From JAWLHA01 sp041690535 (lineage in GTDB: Bacteria; Pseudomonadota; Gammaproteobacteria; Thiohalomonadales; Thiohalomonadaceae), in contig JAWLHA010000015.1 in assembly GCA_041690535.1 (NCBI GenBank), positions 8,560-72,559 of the forward strand: a DNA stretch of 64,000 nt, in the 5' to 3' direction. Below, piece after piece: positions 18,277 through 27,115 of this stretch. Both the position numbers and the translations under genes were made by a program. Each line of letters starts with the position of its first letter. Positions within the stretch are counted from its first letter, which is position 1. The notes under the pieces were generated by a model. It was not told the origin of the DNA and ran no database searches. It was given only the letters and a program-made list of their open reading frames with translations.

Positions 18277-18741
18277 ATGAAAATATCCCACGTCTATTTG
18301 GCGTTGCTCGGTCTCGTCGCTGCTCCCGCGGCGTACGCTGAAGGCGGCGCCATTTCCGATAAGCAGACCGAGGTGCTGCAGCAACTGCTCACCTTTTACG
18401 CCGAACAGGCCGTCACCGACGCCAAAGAGAACGATGAACCGATCCCGGACACCAATTTCTCAGCGGACGTCGGCCGGAAGTTCTACCTGAAGCGCCGGAC
18501 CTGGCAGTCGATGGACCGCACTTGTTCCGGTTGTCACACGGACAACCCGGCCAGCATCGGCAAGCACATCGAGACCGACAAGCCGATCAAGCCGCTGGCG
18601 CCCGCCGCGAACCCCGAGCGCTTCACCGATATCGAGAAGGTGGAGAAGAACTTCGCCACGCACTGCATGGACCTGTATAAAAGGGATTGCTACCCCCATG
18701 AAAAGGGCAACTTCATCGCCTACTTGATGTCGGTCAGGTAA
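18277..18741 (+). CDS. SHP/DUF1924-like monohaem cytochrome c, exported
   Basis: The 154-residue precursor has a cleavable signal peptide ending PAAYAEGG. One haem site, CSGCH, is followed by KPLAPAANPERFTDIEKVEKNF, then CMDLYKRDCYPHEKGNFIAYL. This matches the DUF1924 / sphaeroides haem protein family, whose haem binds O2 or NO through an open coordination site. The gene at 27688 is a second, more canonical member. Here the usual Asn in W-F-xRNC is replaced (KNFATHC), so ligand binding may differ. GGAGGT precedes the start. It lies 89 bp ahead of the large redox fusion gene and may be its partner. Confidence 0.78.
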   Translation: MKISHVYLALLGLVAAPAAYAEGGAISDKQTEVLQQLLTFYAEQAVTDAKENDEPIPDTNFSADVGRKFYLKRRTWQSMDRTCSGCHTDNPASIGKHIETDKPIKPLAPAANPERFTDIEKVEKNFATHCMDLYKRDCYPHEKGNFIAYLMSVR

Positions 18742-18758
18742 GTTGCCGGGCGGCCGCT

Positions 18759-18780
18759 GCCGAGGCCTCCCGGCCTCGGC
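18759..18780 (+). terminator. Intercistronic stem-loop after the SHP-like gene
   Basis: GCCGAGGCC, a 4-base loop and GGCCTCGGC form a perfect 9-bp stem. No T-run follows, so it is more likely a partial terminator or mRNA-stabilising hairpin between the cytochrome and the fusion gene than a full intrinsic terminator. Confidence 0.5.
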
Positions 18781-18830
18781 ACGTCCTCACCGGTTCCACT
18801 CCCTCCGTTGAACCAACCCAGGCAGCAGTC

Positions 18831-21245
18831 ATGCTTGAGAAGTTCACCCTTGCAATCATCGGCGCCGGGCCCGGTGGACTTTCGGCTGCGAGCCGGGCAG
18901 CGGCATGCGGCGTCCCTCACGTACTGTTGGAGGCAGCGGCCGAGGCCGCCGATACGGTTCATCGTTACCCCAAGGGGAAACTCGTGATGGCGGAGCCCGC
19001 GGCGTTGCCGTTGCGCAGTTCACTGCCGTTCGTCGCCGGGACCCGGGAGAGCGTCCTGGCGGGGTGGCGAGAGGAGTTGACCCGCCGCGGCGTCAATCTG
19101 CGCACTGCGTCGCGCGTCACCGACATCGTCGGGCGTCGCGGAGCCTTTGTGGTCCAGGTGGCAGGGGGCGCCGCGGTGGCCGCCGACTCTGTGGTCCTCG
19201 CCATCGGGTTGCAGGGGAACATCCGCAGGCTGGGTGTCCCGGGTGAAGATCTGCCGGCGGTCCAGTATCAACTGGACGATCCGGACGACTACCGCAACGA
19301 GACCATCGTCGTGGTCGGAGGCGGCGATTCCGGCATCGAGACGGCCCTGGCGCTGGCCACCCACAATCGGGTCATCCTGCTCAATCGACAGGAAGAGTTC
19401 ACCAACTGCCGCGAGGCCAACTACATCCAACTCCGGGACGCGGTAGCCCGTCGCAGCATCGAGGTGCGCACCGGAACGGCCGTGGTCCGGGTGGACGCCG
19501 ACAGCCGGGACGGCTATCGGCTCAACCTGGCGACGCGCTCCGCATCCGGCACGGACGCCATCCGCTGCCACCGCATCGTCGCCCGCATTGGGGCGATGCC
19601 TCCGCGGCAGACGCTGGAGCGGTTCGGCATTCGCTTCACCAGCGATGACCCGAGGGCGGCGCCCCCCTTGTCCGAGCAACACGAGTCCAATGTCGAGGGC
19701 CTTTACGTCATCGGCTCCGTAGCAGGCTATCCATTCATCAAGCAGGCGTTGAACCAGGGCTATGAGGTGGTTGAGCATATCCTTGGACGCCCCATCGTCC
19801 CCGCTGACGAGGCCTTCCTCCTGGAGAAACTCACGCGTGTCTGCGCCTTGAGCACGGTGAGGGAAGGTTTGGAACGGCTCAGAGGCAGTCAGCCCCTGCT
19901 CGACTCACTCTCCACGCGACGCCTCCGTGAACTGCTGTTCGACAGCGAGGTCCGGGTGCCTGCCCCCGGCGAGCTCATCTTCCGAAAAAATGCCTATGGA
20001 GACAGCTTTTTCTCCATCCTGCGCGGCTCGGTGCAGGTCGATCTCGAGAGAGAAGAGGCGGACGGCAGCAGGGCCGTGTTTACCCTGGGTCAAGGGGATT
20101 TGTTCGGGGAGATCGGCCTGCTGTCCGGTCGACGCCGGTCGGCAACCATCACCGCCGGGGACGAGTGTGTACTCATCGAGACGCCCCGCCGGACGATGCT
20201 CCGGCTGATGGAGGCGGAGCCGCGTATGAAGCGCCGCCTCGACGAGATCTCCATGAAACGGGTCGTGCGCAATCTCTTTGGCACCGGCCTGGATGCCCGG
20301 CATATCGACGAACTGGTGCACGCGGCCCAGACCAAGGCGCTCGGGCCCGGCGAGGTGATCTTCAAGGAGGGGGACGAGCCGGATGGACTGTACTGGATTA
20401 GGCGTGGCTCGGTCGCGGTTTGCCGTCGACAGGGCGATCGGCACGTTGTTCTGGCCTATGTCCAGGCCGGCCACTACATTGGCGAGATTTCACTGATCAC
20501 CAAGACGCCCCGCACCGCCACGGTGCGCGCCGCCGCGCCGACCGAGGTGGTGTTTCTCGAGGCCGGGCGGTTCAGGAAGCTGCTGGAGCAGTATCCCGCC
20601 GTGTGGAGCAAGGTGACCGCCGACTACTTGGAACGGCTCCGTTCCAACGAATCGGCGCGGTTGCAGGCGAGCGGCGAGTTCGTGCATTTCCTGATCGCCC
20701 AGGGGCTGGGTGAGGCGACCGACGCCCTGCTCATCGACCACACGAAGTGCATCCGCTGCAACAACTGCGAGGAGGCCTGCGCCGATGCGCACGATGGGAT
20801 CTCCCGCCTGAACCGGAGCGCCGGCAAGACATTCCAGTATCTCCACATACCTGTTTCGTGCCGCCACTGCGAGCACCCGCGCTGCATGCAGGACTGCCAA
20901 CCTGACGCCATCTACCGCTCGGACAACGGGGAGGTCATCATCGGCGATAACTGCATTGGGTGCGGAAACTGCCAGAGAAACTGCAACTACGGGGTGATTC
21001 GAATGGCCAGGAAGACCGCCTACAGACGACCCAGTCTGCTGCAGGCCCTGTTCGGTCGGCGGCCGCCACCGCCGGATCAGGAGCAGGTGTCACCCAATCC
21101 GGAGATGAAGGCGGTCAAGTGCGATATGTGCCGCGGCATCGTCGGTGGCGCGGTCTGCGTGCGCGCCTGCCCGACCGGGGCCGCCTGTCGCGTCGGGATG
21201 CAACAGCTACTTGATGTCTTCGGCCACCAGCACCGCCCCTCGTAA
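18831..21245 (+). CDS. Fusion: FAD/NAD(P) oxidoreductase + two cyclic-nucleotide-binding domains + polyferredoxin
   Basis: The 804-residue protein has three parts. Residues 1-320 form a thioredoxin-reductase-like flavoprotein with FAD motif IIGAGPGGLSAASRAA, NAD(P) motif VVVGGGDSGIETALAL and C-terminal FAD motif GLYVIGSVAG; no CxxC redox pair is seen, unlike thioredoxin reductase. Residues about 355-600 hold two CRP-type domains (GDLFGEIGLLSGRRRSATI and GHYIGEISLITKTPRTATV). Residues about 635-790 hold ferredoxin clusters: CIRCNNCEEAC, CRHCEHPRCMQDC, CIGCGNCQRNC and a CDMC...CVRAC group. A cytoplasmic flavin-to-FeS electron carrier gated by a nucleotide is inferred. It is followed 20 bp later by a membrane protein and then an FHA-cytochrome, probably one operon. 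Confidence 0.85.
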   Translation: MLEKFTLAIIGAGPGGLSAASRAAACGVPHVLLEAAAEAADTVHRYPKGKLVMAEPAALPLRSSLPFVAGTRESVLAGWREELTRRGVNLRTASRVTDIVGRRGAFVVQVAGGAAVAADSVVLAIGLQGNIRRLGVPGEDLPAVQYQLDDPDDYRNETIVVVGGGDSGIETALALATHNRVILLNRQEEFTNCREANYIQLRDAVARRSIEVRTGTAVVRVDADSRDGYRLNLATRSASGTDAIRCHRIVARIGAMPPRQTLERFGIRFTSDDPRAAPPLSEQHESNVEGLYVIGSVAGYPFIKQALNQGYEVVEHILGRPIVPADEAFLLEKLTRVCALSTVREGLERLRGSQPLLDSLSTRRLRELLFDSEVRVPAPGELIFRKNAYGDSFFSILRGSVQVDLEREEADGSRAVFTLGQGDLFGEIGLLSGRRRSATITAGDECVLIETPRRTMLRLMEAEPRMKRRLDEISMKRVVRNLFGTGLDARHIDELVHAAQTKALGPGEVIFKEGDEPDGLYWIRRGSVAVCRRQGDRHVVLAYVQAGHYIGEISLITKTPRTATVRAAAPTEVVFLEAGRFRKLLEQYPAVWSKVTADYLERLRSNESARLQASGEFVHFLIAQGLGEATDALLIDHTKCIRCNNCEEACADAHDGISRLNRSAGKTFQYLHIPVSCRHCEHPRCMQDCQPDAIYRSDNGEVIIGDNCIGCGNCQRNCNYGVIRMARKTAYRRPSLLQALFGRRPPPPDQEQVSPNPEMKAVKCDMCRGIVGGAVCVRACPTGAACRVGMQQLLDVFGHQHRPS

Positions 21246-21265
21246 GTCCCTGCTGCCGTATACCG

Positions 21266-22219
21266 ATGAATAACCCCAACTTCCTTGAATACCGGCAGTA
21301 CCGATATCTGAAGGTGGCCGGCCTTCTCGTTGTGTTCGCCGCCCTGGCCTACGCGATGTACACCCTCGCTGAGGGTGGGTCGTACGGCGGAACCTGGCTC
21401 GGCTATGGGTTGGGTACGTTGTCGGCGGTGATGGTGCTGTTTCTCGCCTGGTACGGCGTGCGCAAGCGTCGCACGCCCATTCAACTGGAGCGGCGGCGGG
21501 CGGATCCACGGAGGCCGTTGGCCAACCCCGGTGCAGTGAGGGATCACCGGAGCGAGGGGGCGCGAAGGAAGCGACCCCACGGCACCCTCGGGCTGTTCGG
21601 CGGCACTCTCCAGGAGTGGCTCTCCGCCCACGTCTACCTGGGGCTCGCGGTGCTTGCCGTCGCCTCGCTGCACGCCGGTTTCCGTTTCGACTGGAACGTG
21701 CATGGCCTGGCCTATGGACTGCTCGTGCTCGTGGTGGCGAGCGGCTGCTACGGGACGTTTGCCTACATCCGTTTGCCACGCATCCTCTCCGACAATATCG
21801 GCGACGACACCCTGACAGGTCTCCTGCGCAAGATGGCGGAGTTGGACGAACAGGCGCGCGAGCGTGCGAGCGGCCTGCCGGACGAAGTGCGGACCCTCGT
21901 CTCCAAGGCCTGCCTGGAGACGCAGATCGCCGGCACTCTTTTCCCACGCCTGGCCAGTGGGCGAGCGGGGTGCGCAACGGAACAGGTGGTGGAGCGAGTG
22001 CAGCAACTGGGTAATGAGTTGATCAGTGGCGACCAGCCGAGGCAACTTCGCGACCTCTATCTCGTGCTCCTGCAGAAGCAGCGCCTGCTGCGGAAGGCGA
22101 GAGCTCATCTCCGCCTGGAACGACGCATGCGACTGTGGCTCTACGTGCACACGCCGCTCTCCATAGGCCTGGTTGCCGCGATTTTCGTACACGTCGTCAC
22201 CATTCTTGTGTATTGGTGA
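21266..22219 (+). CDS. Integral membrane protein with two H-X13-H pairs, probable b-haem quinone/electron conduit
   Basis: The 317-residue protein has about five membrane helices: near 17-37 and 45-62, two in the middle, and a last one at about 292-312. Two helices each carry histidines 14 apart, HVYLGLAVLAVASLH and HTPLSIGLVAAIFVH, the spacing that holds two stacked b-haems in cytochrome b561 and b-type quinone oxidoreductases. A cytoplasmic charged coiled stretch separates them. It sits between the FAD/ferredoxin fusion and the FHA-cytochrome c, the right place for a subunit passing electrons across the inner membrane. The haem role is inferred from spacing and context only. Confidence 0.65.
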   Translation: MNNPNFLEYRQYRYLKVAGLLVVFAALAYAMYTLAEGGSYGGTWLGYGLGTLSAVMVLFLAWYGVRKRRTPIQLERRRADPRRPLANPGAVRDHRSEGARRKRPHGTLGLFGGTLQEWLSAHVYLGLAVLAVASLHAGFRFDWNVHGLAYGLLVLVVASGCYGTFAYIRLPRILSDNIGDDTLTGLLRKMAELDEQARERASGLPDEVRTLVSKACLETQIAGTLFPRLASGRAGCATEQVVERVQQLGNELISGDQPRQLRDLYLVLLQKQRLLRKARAHLRLERRMRLWLYVHTPLSIGLVAAIFVHVVTILVYW

Positions 22220-22223
22220 ACAG

Positions 22224-23903
22224 ATGATTACCTGTCGGTTGGTCACCATCACCCACAGTCCGGAAGGATCCCGCACCGAGGCTGTCTGTGTCAGCGGCGA
22301 GACCCTTGAGATCGGGCGGGGAGCGGCTTGCCCGATCCACCTGCCGGCCCCGGACGTCGATCCTTTGCACGCGACGATACGGCGCCTGCCCGACGGTTCG
22401 TTGCAGATCGAAGCGCCACGCGGTGGCCTGATCAAGGTTAATGGCTTCATGGAGAGTGCGGCCCGGCTCACCCCTGGGACAGAGATCCGCATCGGCAGCT
22501 ACCTGCTGGCGGTGGAGCGGAGCGAGGGGGAGGTCGATCTGGTTCTTTCGGTGCAGACGCCAGCCGCCGGCTCGGAGGCACCGGCCGGCACGTTGGCCGC
22601 CCCGGCCGTGACCGACGGACCGCGCGTGAGCAAGCGGGCCCTCGGTCTGGGACTGGCGGCGCTCATTCTCTTGCTGTTCCTGGTGCTGCCCACGTTGCCG
22701 CGACTGTCCACCGACCTGGACGCATGGCAGGCGGACCTGCCGGTCACATTCACCCAGTCCTTGAATCCCGGGCCGCTGTCGCGAGGACACCGACTGTTCG
22801 AAGGCCGCTGTTCCACCTGCCATGACCGCGCCTTCCGGGGGGTCGCCGACGCCGCCTGTACTCAGTGCCACGAACAGGTGGGCGGGCATCTGGCGGCCGA
22901 TTCGCGGGCTGCACACCGGCTGGAGGGAGTGCGCTGCGCCGACTGTCATCCAGCCCACGCGGCGAAGAGGGAGACGCTGATGAAGGGAGCCTCAGTCTGC
23001 CTCTCCTGCCACCGGAACGGGGAGGTTGCGGACGCCCGCGCAGCCGACTTCGGCCACGATCACCCCCCGTTTGGGCTGAGCGTCCCGTTGGGCGACGGGG
23101 CGATCCGAGTCACCCTGGACAGCGGGGGGAGCCCGTCCGAGCAATCGGGGTTGAGGTTTTCCCACAAGGTACACTTGATGAAGGAGGGGGTGAGCACGCC
23201 CAGTGGCGATACTGTCCTGACCTGTCCGGACTGTCACGTGCTGGAGAGGTCCGGCGACCATTTCGCGCCCATGGAGATGGAAAGGAGTTGCCAGCAGTCC
23301 GGCTGCCACCGGATCCGGCTTCCCAGCCCCAGCCGTCCCTTGGTTCGGCATGGTCCTGTGGAGGAGGTGATGAACACCCTCCGCCTTGACTATGCCCAAT
23401 GGCTGGGCGGGGGACCCGCAGCTCGGCTCCGTCGCTGCGCCCCCCTGGCGGAAACGGACAACCCCGTGCGGCAAACCCTCGACTGTATCCATCGGCTGGC
23501 CGACGAAAACGCCGGCTCCAGCCTCTTTCGGACCACGGGCAAGAACCTCGAATGCGCCCTGTGCCATGAGATCACTGCGACCGGGACGCCGGACAGCCCG
23601 TGGAGCATCGCGCCGGTGCGTACCCGCCATGACTGGCAACCGAAGGCACTCTTCCGCCATTCCAAACATGGAACCCTGGCCTGTGTCGAGTGCCACGACA
23701 AGTCCGGATCGGAGAAGAGCGAGGACGTTGCGTTTCCTCAAATCGAAAAATGCCGCGAATGCCACGCCGGCGCCGAGGCGGCGGGCAAGATCGGGAGTCG
23801 CTGCCAGGACTGCCATACCTTCCATCGGATCGCCGGCCCGGGAGCCGGGCTGGCGCCGACCACGGCGTCGCGTCCGGAATTTTCCGCGAGATCGTCCCCC
23901 TGA
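22224..23903 (+). CDS. Transmembrane FHA domain fused to a periplasmic multihaem cytochrome c
   Basis: The 559-residue protein starts with an FHA-like phosphothreonine-binding domain (about 22-100; IGRGAACPIHLP, then DPLHATI). It has one helix at 139-158 and then nine CxxCH haem sites (CSTCH, CTQCH, CADCH, CLSCH, CPDCH, CALCH, CVECH, CRECH, CQDCH) plus a CQQSGCH that could be a CX4CH site. The FHA part would be cytoplasmic and the cytochrome periplasmic, with no separate signal peptide. ATG 22224 lies 4 bp after the membrane-protein stop, so translation is coupled. Phospho-dependent docking of a cytoplasmic partner to a periplasmic electron relay is the inferred role. The serine usual in FHA motifs is Asp here (DVDPLH). 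Confidence 0.82.
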   Translation: MITCRLVTITHSPEGSRTEAVCVSGETLEIGRGAACPIHLPAPDVDPLHATIRRLPDGSLQIEAPRGGLIKVNGFMESAARLTPGTEIRIGSYLLAVERSEGEVDLVLSVQTPAAGSEAPAGTLAAPAVTDGPRVSKRALGLGLAALILLLFLVLPTLPRLSTDLDAWQADLPVTFTQSLNPGPLSRGHRLFEGRCSTCHDRAFRGVADAACTQCHEQVGGHLAADSRAAHRLEGVRCADCHPAHAAKRETLMKGASVCLSCHRNGEVADARAADFGHDHPPFGLSVPLGDGAIRVTLDSGGSPSEQSGLRFSHKVHLMKEGVSTPSGDTVLTCPDCHVLERSGDHFAPMEMERSCQQSGCHRIRLPSPSRPLVRHGPVEEVMNTLRLDYAQWLGGGPAARLRRCAPLAETDNPVRQTLDCIHRLADENAGSSLFRTTGKNLECALCHEITATGTPDSPWSIAPVRTRHDWQPKALFRHSKHGTLACVECHDKSGSEKSEDVAFPQIEKCRECHAGAEAAGKIGSRCQDCHTFHRIAGPGAGLAPTTASRPEFSARSSP

Positions 23904-24236
23904 GTCCCCGTCAGCCTGCGGGCCGCTCCATAGAGGTCCGTGCGCTTCCAGGTTTTGTAAGCACCGTTTCGCGACGGTGCGCGCTCTCGGCGAGGGGTCA
24001 TCACTGCGCACCACATCACGGGGAAGCTCGGCTTTTCCTTGATCATCAATCATCCCTCGTGATTGGACCAATCACTTTTGAGAATTTCACCTCCAGTGCC
24101 ACACGTTGTAGCTTGTTCGGCGATTTGATTCGGTATCCATCCCCAAATCTTTTGCGCAGCCAGACACCCGGCCATTCGGCCGTTGGATTCTAACCACCTG
24201 CGTGGCCCGGCAAGGTTTCGGATCTCTTCATTAAGG
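23904..24236. other. Intergenic, no gene seen
   Basis: No frame with a plausible start or recognisable protein is present in this stretch downstream of the FHA-cytochrome. A clear intrinsic terminator was not found. Confidence 0.5.
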
Positions 24237-24370
24237 GTGACTACTCGCCCCCTCCGTCATTCCCGCGCAGGCGGGAATCCAGGAACGGTCAATGGATCCC
24301 CGCCTTCGCGGGGAAGACGAATGTCCTTTTTCGCGCGGGACATCGAGAGCGTACCCGGGCGAGCAGTTAC
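24237..24370. mobile_element. IS66-type MITE, type II (134 bp)
   Basis: Ends are GTGACTACTC (24237-24246) and GAGCAGTTAC (24361-24370), both flanked by the 8-bp duplication CATTAAGG (24229-24236 and 24371-24378). The interior has the REP pair TTCCCGCGCAGGCGGGAA / CCCCGCCTTCGCGGGG but a spacer unlike the type I copies. Confidence 0.82.
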
Positions 24371-24535
24371 CATTAAGGCATTCTGAAGTGCCCGCATTCT
24401 CCTATGGCCGCGGACGCCCGCGAAAGACCGGGCGCGCTTGTGGCTGGTGGTCGAATGGACGCGTTCGCGTGATCACCGTTTTGCAGCACAGCCTGTTTGT
24501 TGTAACAAGCAATCGATAATGCAAGGAATACTCAA

Positions 24536-26239
24536 ATGTGGACGACAGAGGTAGTCAACAAGAGCGAACAGACGATCTACGCCAACGAACAGACCCTTGC
24601 CCCTGGCGAGATTAAGCGTCTCCCGTATGCGCAGGGCGGCATCACCATCTTCACCGCGGCGGGCACTATCAAACTTTCCGAACCGAGCAAAAACTACCGA
24701 AACAATGTGCGCTATGGCCTCGTGCCGCAGACGTCCTGGGCGGTCCTGATCGAATCGGGCCACTATTCGGCATTGGTGGGCTATGAGGGCGGACCTGTCA
24801 TTCAAATTGAGGTGGGTTCGGACACCTTCCTGCACACCGATGGCGCAGGTCCCATTGCCATAGGAAATCAGCCGTTTGCCTTCATTCTCGGGCGTCTGGC
24901 AGATAGTGTTGCGGAGAGTGAGTACATCGAACAGCGCTTCGGAGACTTCATCGGCGAGCAGGTTGACCGTCAGGCCGCCACTGCCGCAATCCGTGAGTCC
25001 GTTCACGTTGATGTTCCACTGGGCGATCCTGTTCCGGTCTCTGATCCTGGTCAATTGATTGTACGAGCATTCAACAGTCATTTGATCAGGGCGCCCCTGC
25101 GCGAGGGAGAGGAGGTGCTTTCCAAAACTGTGCGGCTCTGGGACGGCAACAACCAACACCCCTTCCTGACGATCACAACCAACCAAGCACGAATTCACAT
25201 TCCGTTGACTGGCTACGAGGTGGAGGGCGGAGAGCTCGTGCCCAGGCCCACTGGCGTGAGCGCACCTCACACCCGGGCCGTGCGAGCGGTGCCAGTTGTC
25301 GCCGTGAACTTGGCCAAGGAGCTTGGGAAGGCAATGCTCACCATGGCCGGAACCGTCGCATGGAGCTACGTGAAGAAAAACGTACTTGGGCTCAGTGATA
25401 TCCCCAAGTACTATGACGAAGTGTTGGAGCGAATCGAGGCTATAGTCATTCGCGCTTTCGAGCGCGAACGTTCGGCAAAAATGCGAGGCTATGCGATCTC
25501 GTTCGACAAGACACTGGGGAAGTACAACGTTTACAGGGGGACGTCCGAAAAGGAGAAGGCCGCCCGGGAACTTGGCGAGGCGAAGTCGAACAATCTGTCA
25601 CTCTTGTCCGCCGCGTCGGTGTTCAACGCGCAGGAGCCGTCCATTGAGAACATCATGTTTCTCAAGGATGCTTACATGATGGATGTCATGTTGGAGCAGG
25701 AGGAGTGGATCAATACCAGCGATGAGGTCGCGAAGAAGAAATCACAAGACTATATCAGGGAGATCGCCGAGAAGTACGCGGAGGACCTGCAGGAGCGCCA
25801 CACCAGCTATTTGGATTTCAGGATGGCGAAAATCGACTCCCAGCCCTTCTACTCGTGGAAACTGACCTTTGCGAGCCAATACCGTACGATCGGTGGCGTT
25901 ACGGAAGGGCATCACGCCCTGTGGGTCATCGGAGACCGCTTCGCAGTCAGTCCGCGCGGTACGGTACCGTCAGCACCTCACACGCTGCGCTTTGAAGATA
26001 GCGGAAATGGGTTCTGGTGGTCCATGGCGTGGGACCTGACGGCAGAGATTTCCTCAAGACCGGATGGGGGGGCGGGCACTAACTGGCGAATTGCGGCGGA
26101 GCAGCTGGGCGTCTATCGCGAGAAGAACAAAGCGGAAACTCTGAGAGCATTGGCGCCCGTTCGCGAGGCGCGCGAAAAACTCCTGGAGTTGGCAAGGCAG
26201 CCGATCCCGGCGGCGGGAGAGTCGACTGCAGTGGCATAG
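24536..26239 (+). CDS. Unrecognised 567-residue protein
   Basis: No family was recognised. The first 110 residues look beta-rich (MWTTEVVNKSEQTIYANEQ, then GGITIFTAAGTIKL and WAVLIESGHYSALVGYEGG), like a small beta-sandwich. Residues about 180-260 are again beta-rich. From about 270 comes a hydrophobic segment (VVAVNLAKELGKAMLTMAGTVAWSYVKK), then a long charged helical region to about 425. The tail is a Trp-rich beta section (HHALWVIGDRF, GFWWSMAWDL). No signal peptide is present. The mixture of beta ends and a helical core with one hydrophobic helix is seen in some pore-forming proteins, but that is only a resemblance. AAGGAATAC precedes the start. A strong hairpin follows the gene. Confidence 0.7.
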   Translation: MWTTEVVNKSEQTIYANEQTLAPGEIKRLPYAQGGITIFTAAGTIKLSEPSKNYRNNVRYGLVPQTSWAVLIESGHYSALVGYEGGPVIQIEVGSDTFLHTDGAGPIAIGNQPFAFILGRLADSVAESEYIEQRFGDFIGEQVDRQAATAAIRESVHVDVPLGDPVPVSDPGQLIVRAFNSHLIRAPLREGEEVLSKTVRLWDGNNQHPFLTITTNQARIHIPLTGYEVEGGELVPRPTGVSAPHTRAVRAVPVVAVNLAKELGKAMLTMAGTVAWSYVKKNVLGLSDIPKYYDEVLERIEAIVIRAFERERSAKMRGYAISFDKTLGKYNVYRGTSEKEKAARELGEAKSNNLSLLSAASVFNAQEPSIENIMFLKDAYMMDVMLEQEEWINTSDEVAKKKSQDYIREIAEKYAEDLQERHTSYLDFRMAKIDSQPFYSWKLTFASQYRTIGGVTEGHHALWVIGDRFAVSPRGTVPSAPHTLRFEDSGNGFWWSMAWDLTAEISSRPDGGAGTNWRIAAEQLGVYREKNKAETLRALAPVREAREKLLELARQPIPAAGESTAVA

Positions 26240-26249
26240 CGTGCGGAGG

Positions 26250-26295
26250 TGAACGAGAGCTAGAGGTTCGGGACAAACCCTCTAGCTCTCGTTCA
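26250..26295 (+). terminator. Strong stem-loop after the 567-residue gene
   Basis: TGAACGAGAGCTAGAGG (26250-26266) pairs perfectly with CCTCTAGCTCTCGTTCA (26279-26295) around a 12-base loop. The 17-bp stem begins 11 bp after the stop codon. A U-tract is lacking, so it may end transcription imperfectly or protect the mRNA. Confidence 0.6.
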
Positions 26296-26438
26296 CACTG
26301 TGCCCGCGTTATGTCCATTGGATCGGCTACTTGGGTTTGGGGTTGATTACCATCGCACGACGTCAGTCGATGTCATGACAGGTAGACTGCCTTCCTGACT
26401 CGTTTTAGTGCAATACCACACAACAAAAGGGGGAACGT

Positions 26439-26831
26439 ATGGACATCAGGAATGCGTTGGAGGAGCTGGAGCAGCTTTCGATGAACGATGCCATCGGGGA
26501 GCTGATCCGGGTAGCGGAGCGGCTCGAAGCGGGAGAGATAAGCGTCGCGCGCGCAAACTGCGGCATGAAGCGAGCAGCCGTAGCGCGGGAGAAGGCTGCC
26601 TATTATCAGGCCGAGTCGAGGGTGCGTTTGGCGGAAGGTCTGCTTGCCAAGGCAATGGCTGTACTGGCGGCAGCAACGATAGCCGAGAACCCGGCGCTCA
26701 TCGCCGGCGCGGCGGCCAACGTGGGCGCCGCGACGGCGAATCTGGCCAGCGCGGAATCCGCCATGAGTGCCGCTGAAGGGCGTGTGGCTGCCGCAGAAGG
26801 TGCGCTGGCGGAATGCGAGCACCCCGGCTGA
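26439..26831 (+). CDS. Small alanine-rich helical protein, unknown
   Basis: The 130-residue product is almost all alpha-helix. It has an acidic start (DIRNALEELEQLSMNDAIGEL), then long Ala/Glu heptads with an amphipathic glycine-alanine stretch (LIAGAAANVGAATANLASAES). There is no signal peptide. It carries one internal cysteine (NCGM) and one near the C terminus. GGGGGAA precedes ATG 26439. It follows the unrecognised 567-residue gene on the same strand but is separated by a strong stem-loop and about 200 bp, so co-transcription is uncertain. The Ala-rich helices could self-assemble. Confidence 0.6.
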   Translation: MDIRNALEELEQLSMNDAIGELIRVAERLEAGEISVARANCGMKRAAVAREKAAYYQAESRVRLAEGLLAKAMAVLAAATIAENPALIAGAAANVGAATANLASAESAMSAAEGRVAAAEGALAECEHPG

Positions 26832-27115
26832 GTGAAGTAGCAACGCAACCAAGGCAGGATTGCCATCTTTCTTGATCGAGGGTGGCGGAGCTTGAGCGCG
26901 GGCAGTACTCCTGTTCCTTTCCCCCTTCCTTTTCCTCCCTTGAAATAGTCTACGCGTGCTAAACCGCGAACCGGAATCCTGAACGGACGCGAGCCTGCGG
27001 CGGGCTTTCGTGAGTACACCGGAACGACAGGACGAAAGAGAAAAGCCCCTCCGTTCAGCTTCATTTAAGCCTCCTCCACTAATCTCTCCCCCGAGACCGA
27101 AGGGGAGATCGTTTC

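Noticed and set aside
21077..22492. Minus-strand 471-codon frame opposite the membrane protein and FHA gene
   Set aside because: It has no recognisable domain, and spans two genes whose plus-strand products are clearly real.
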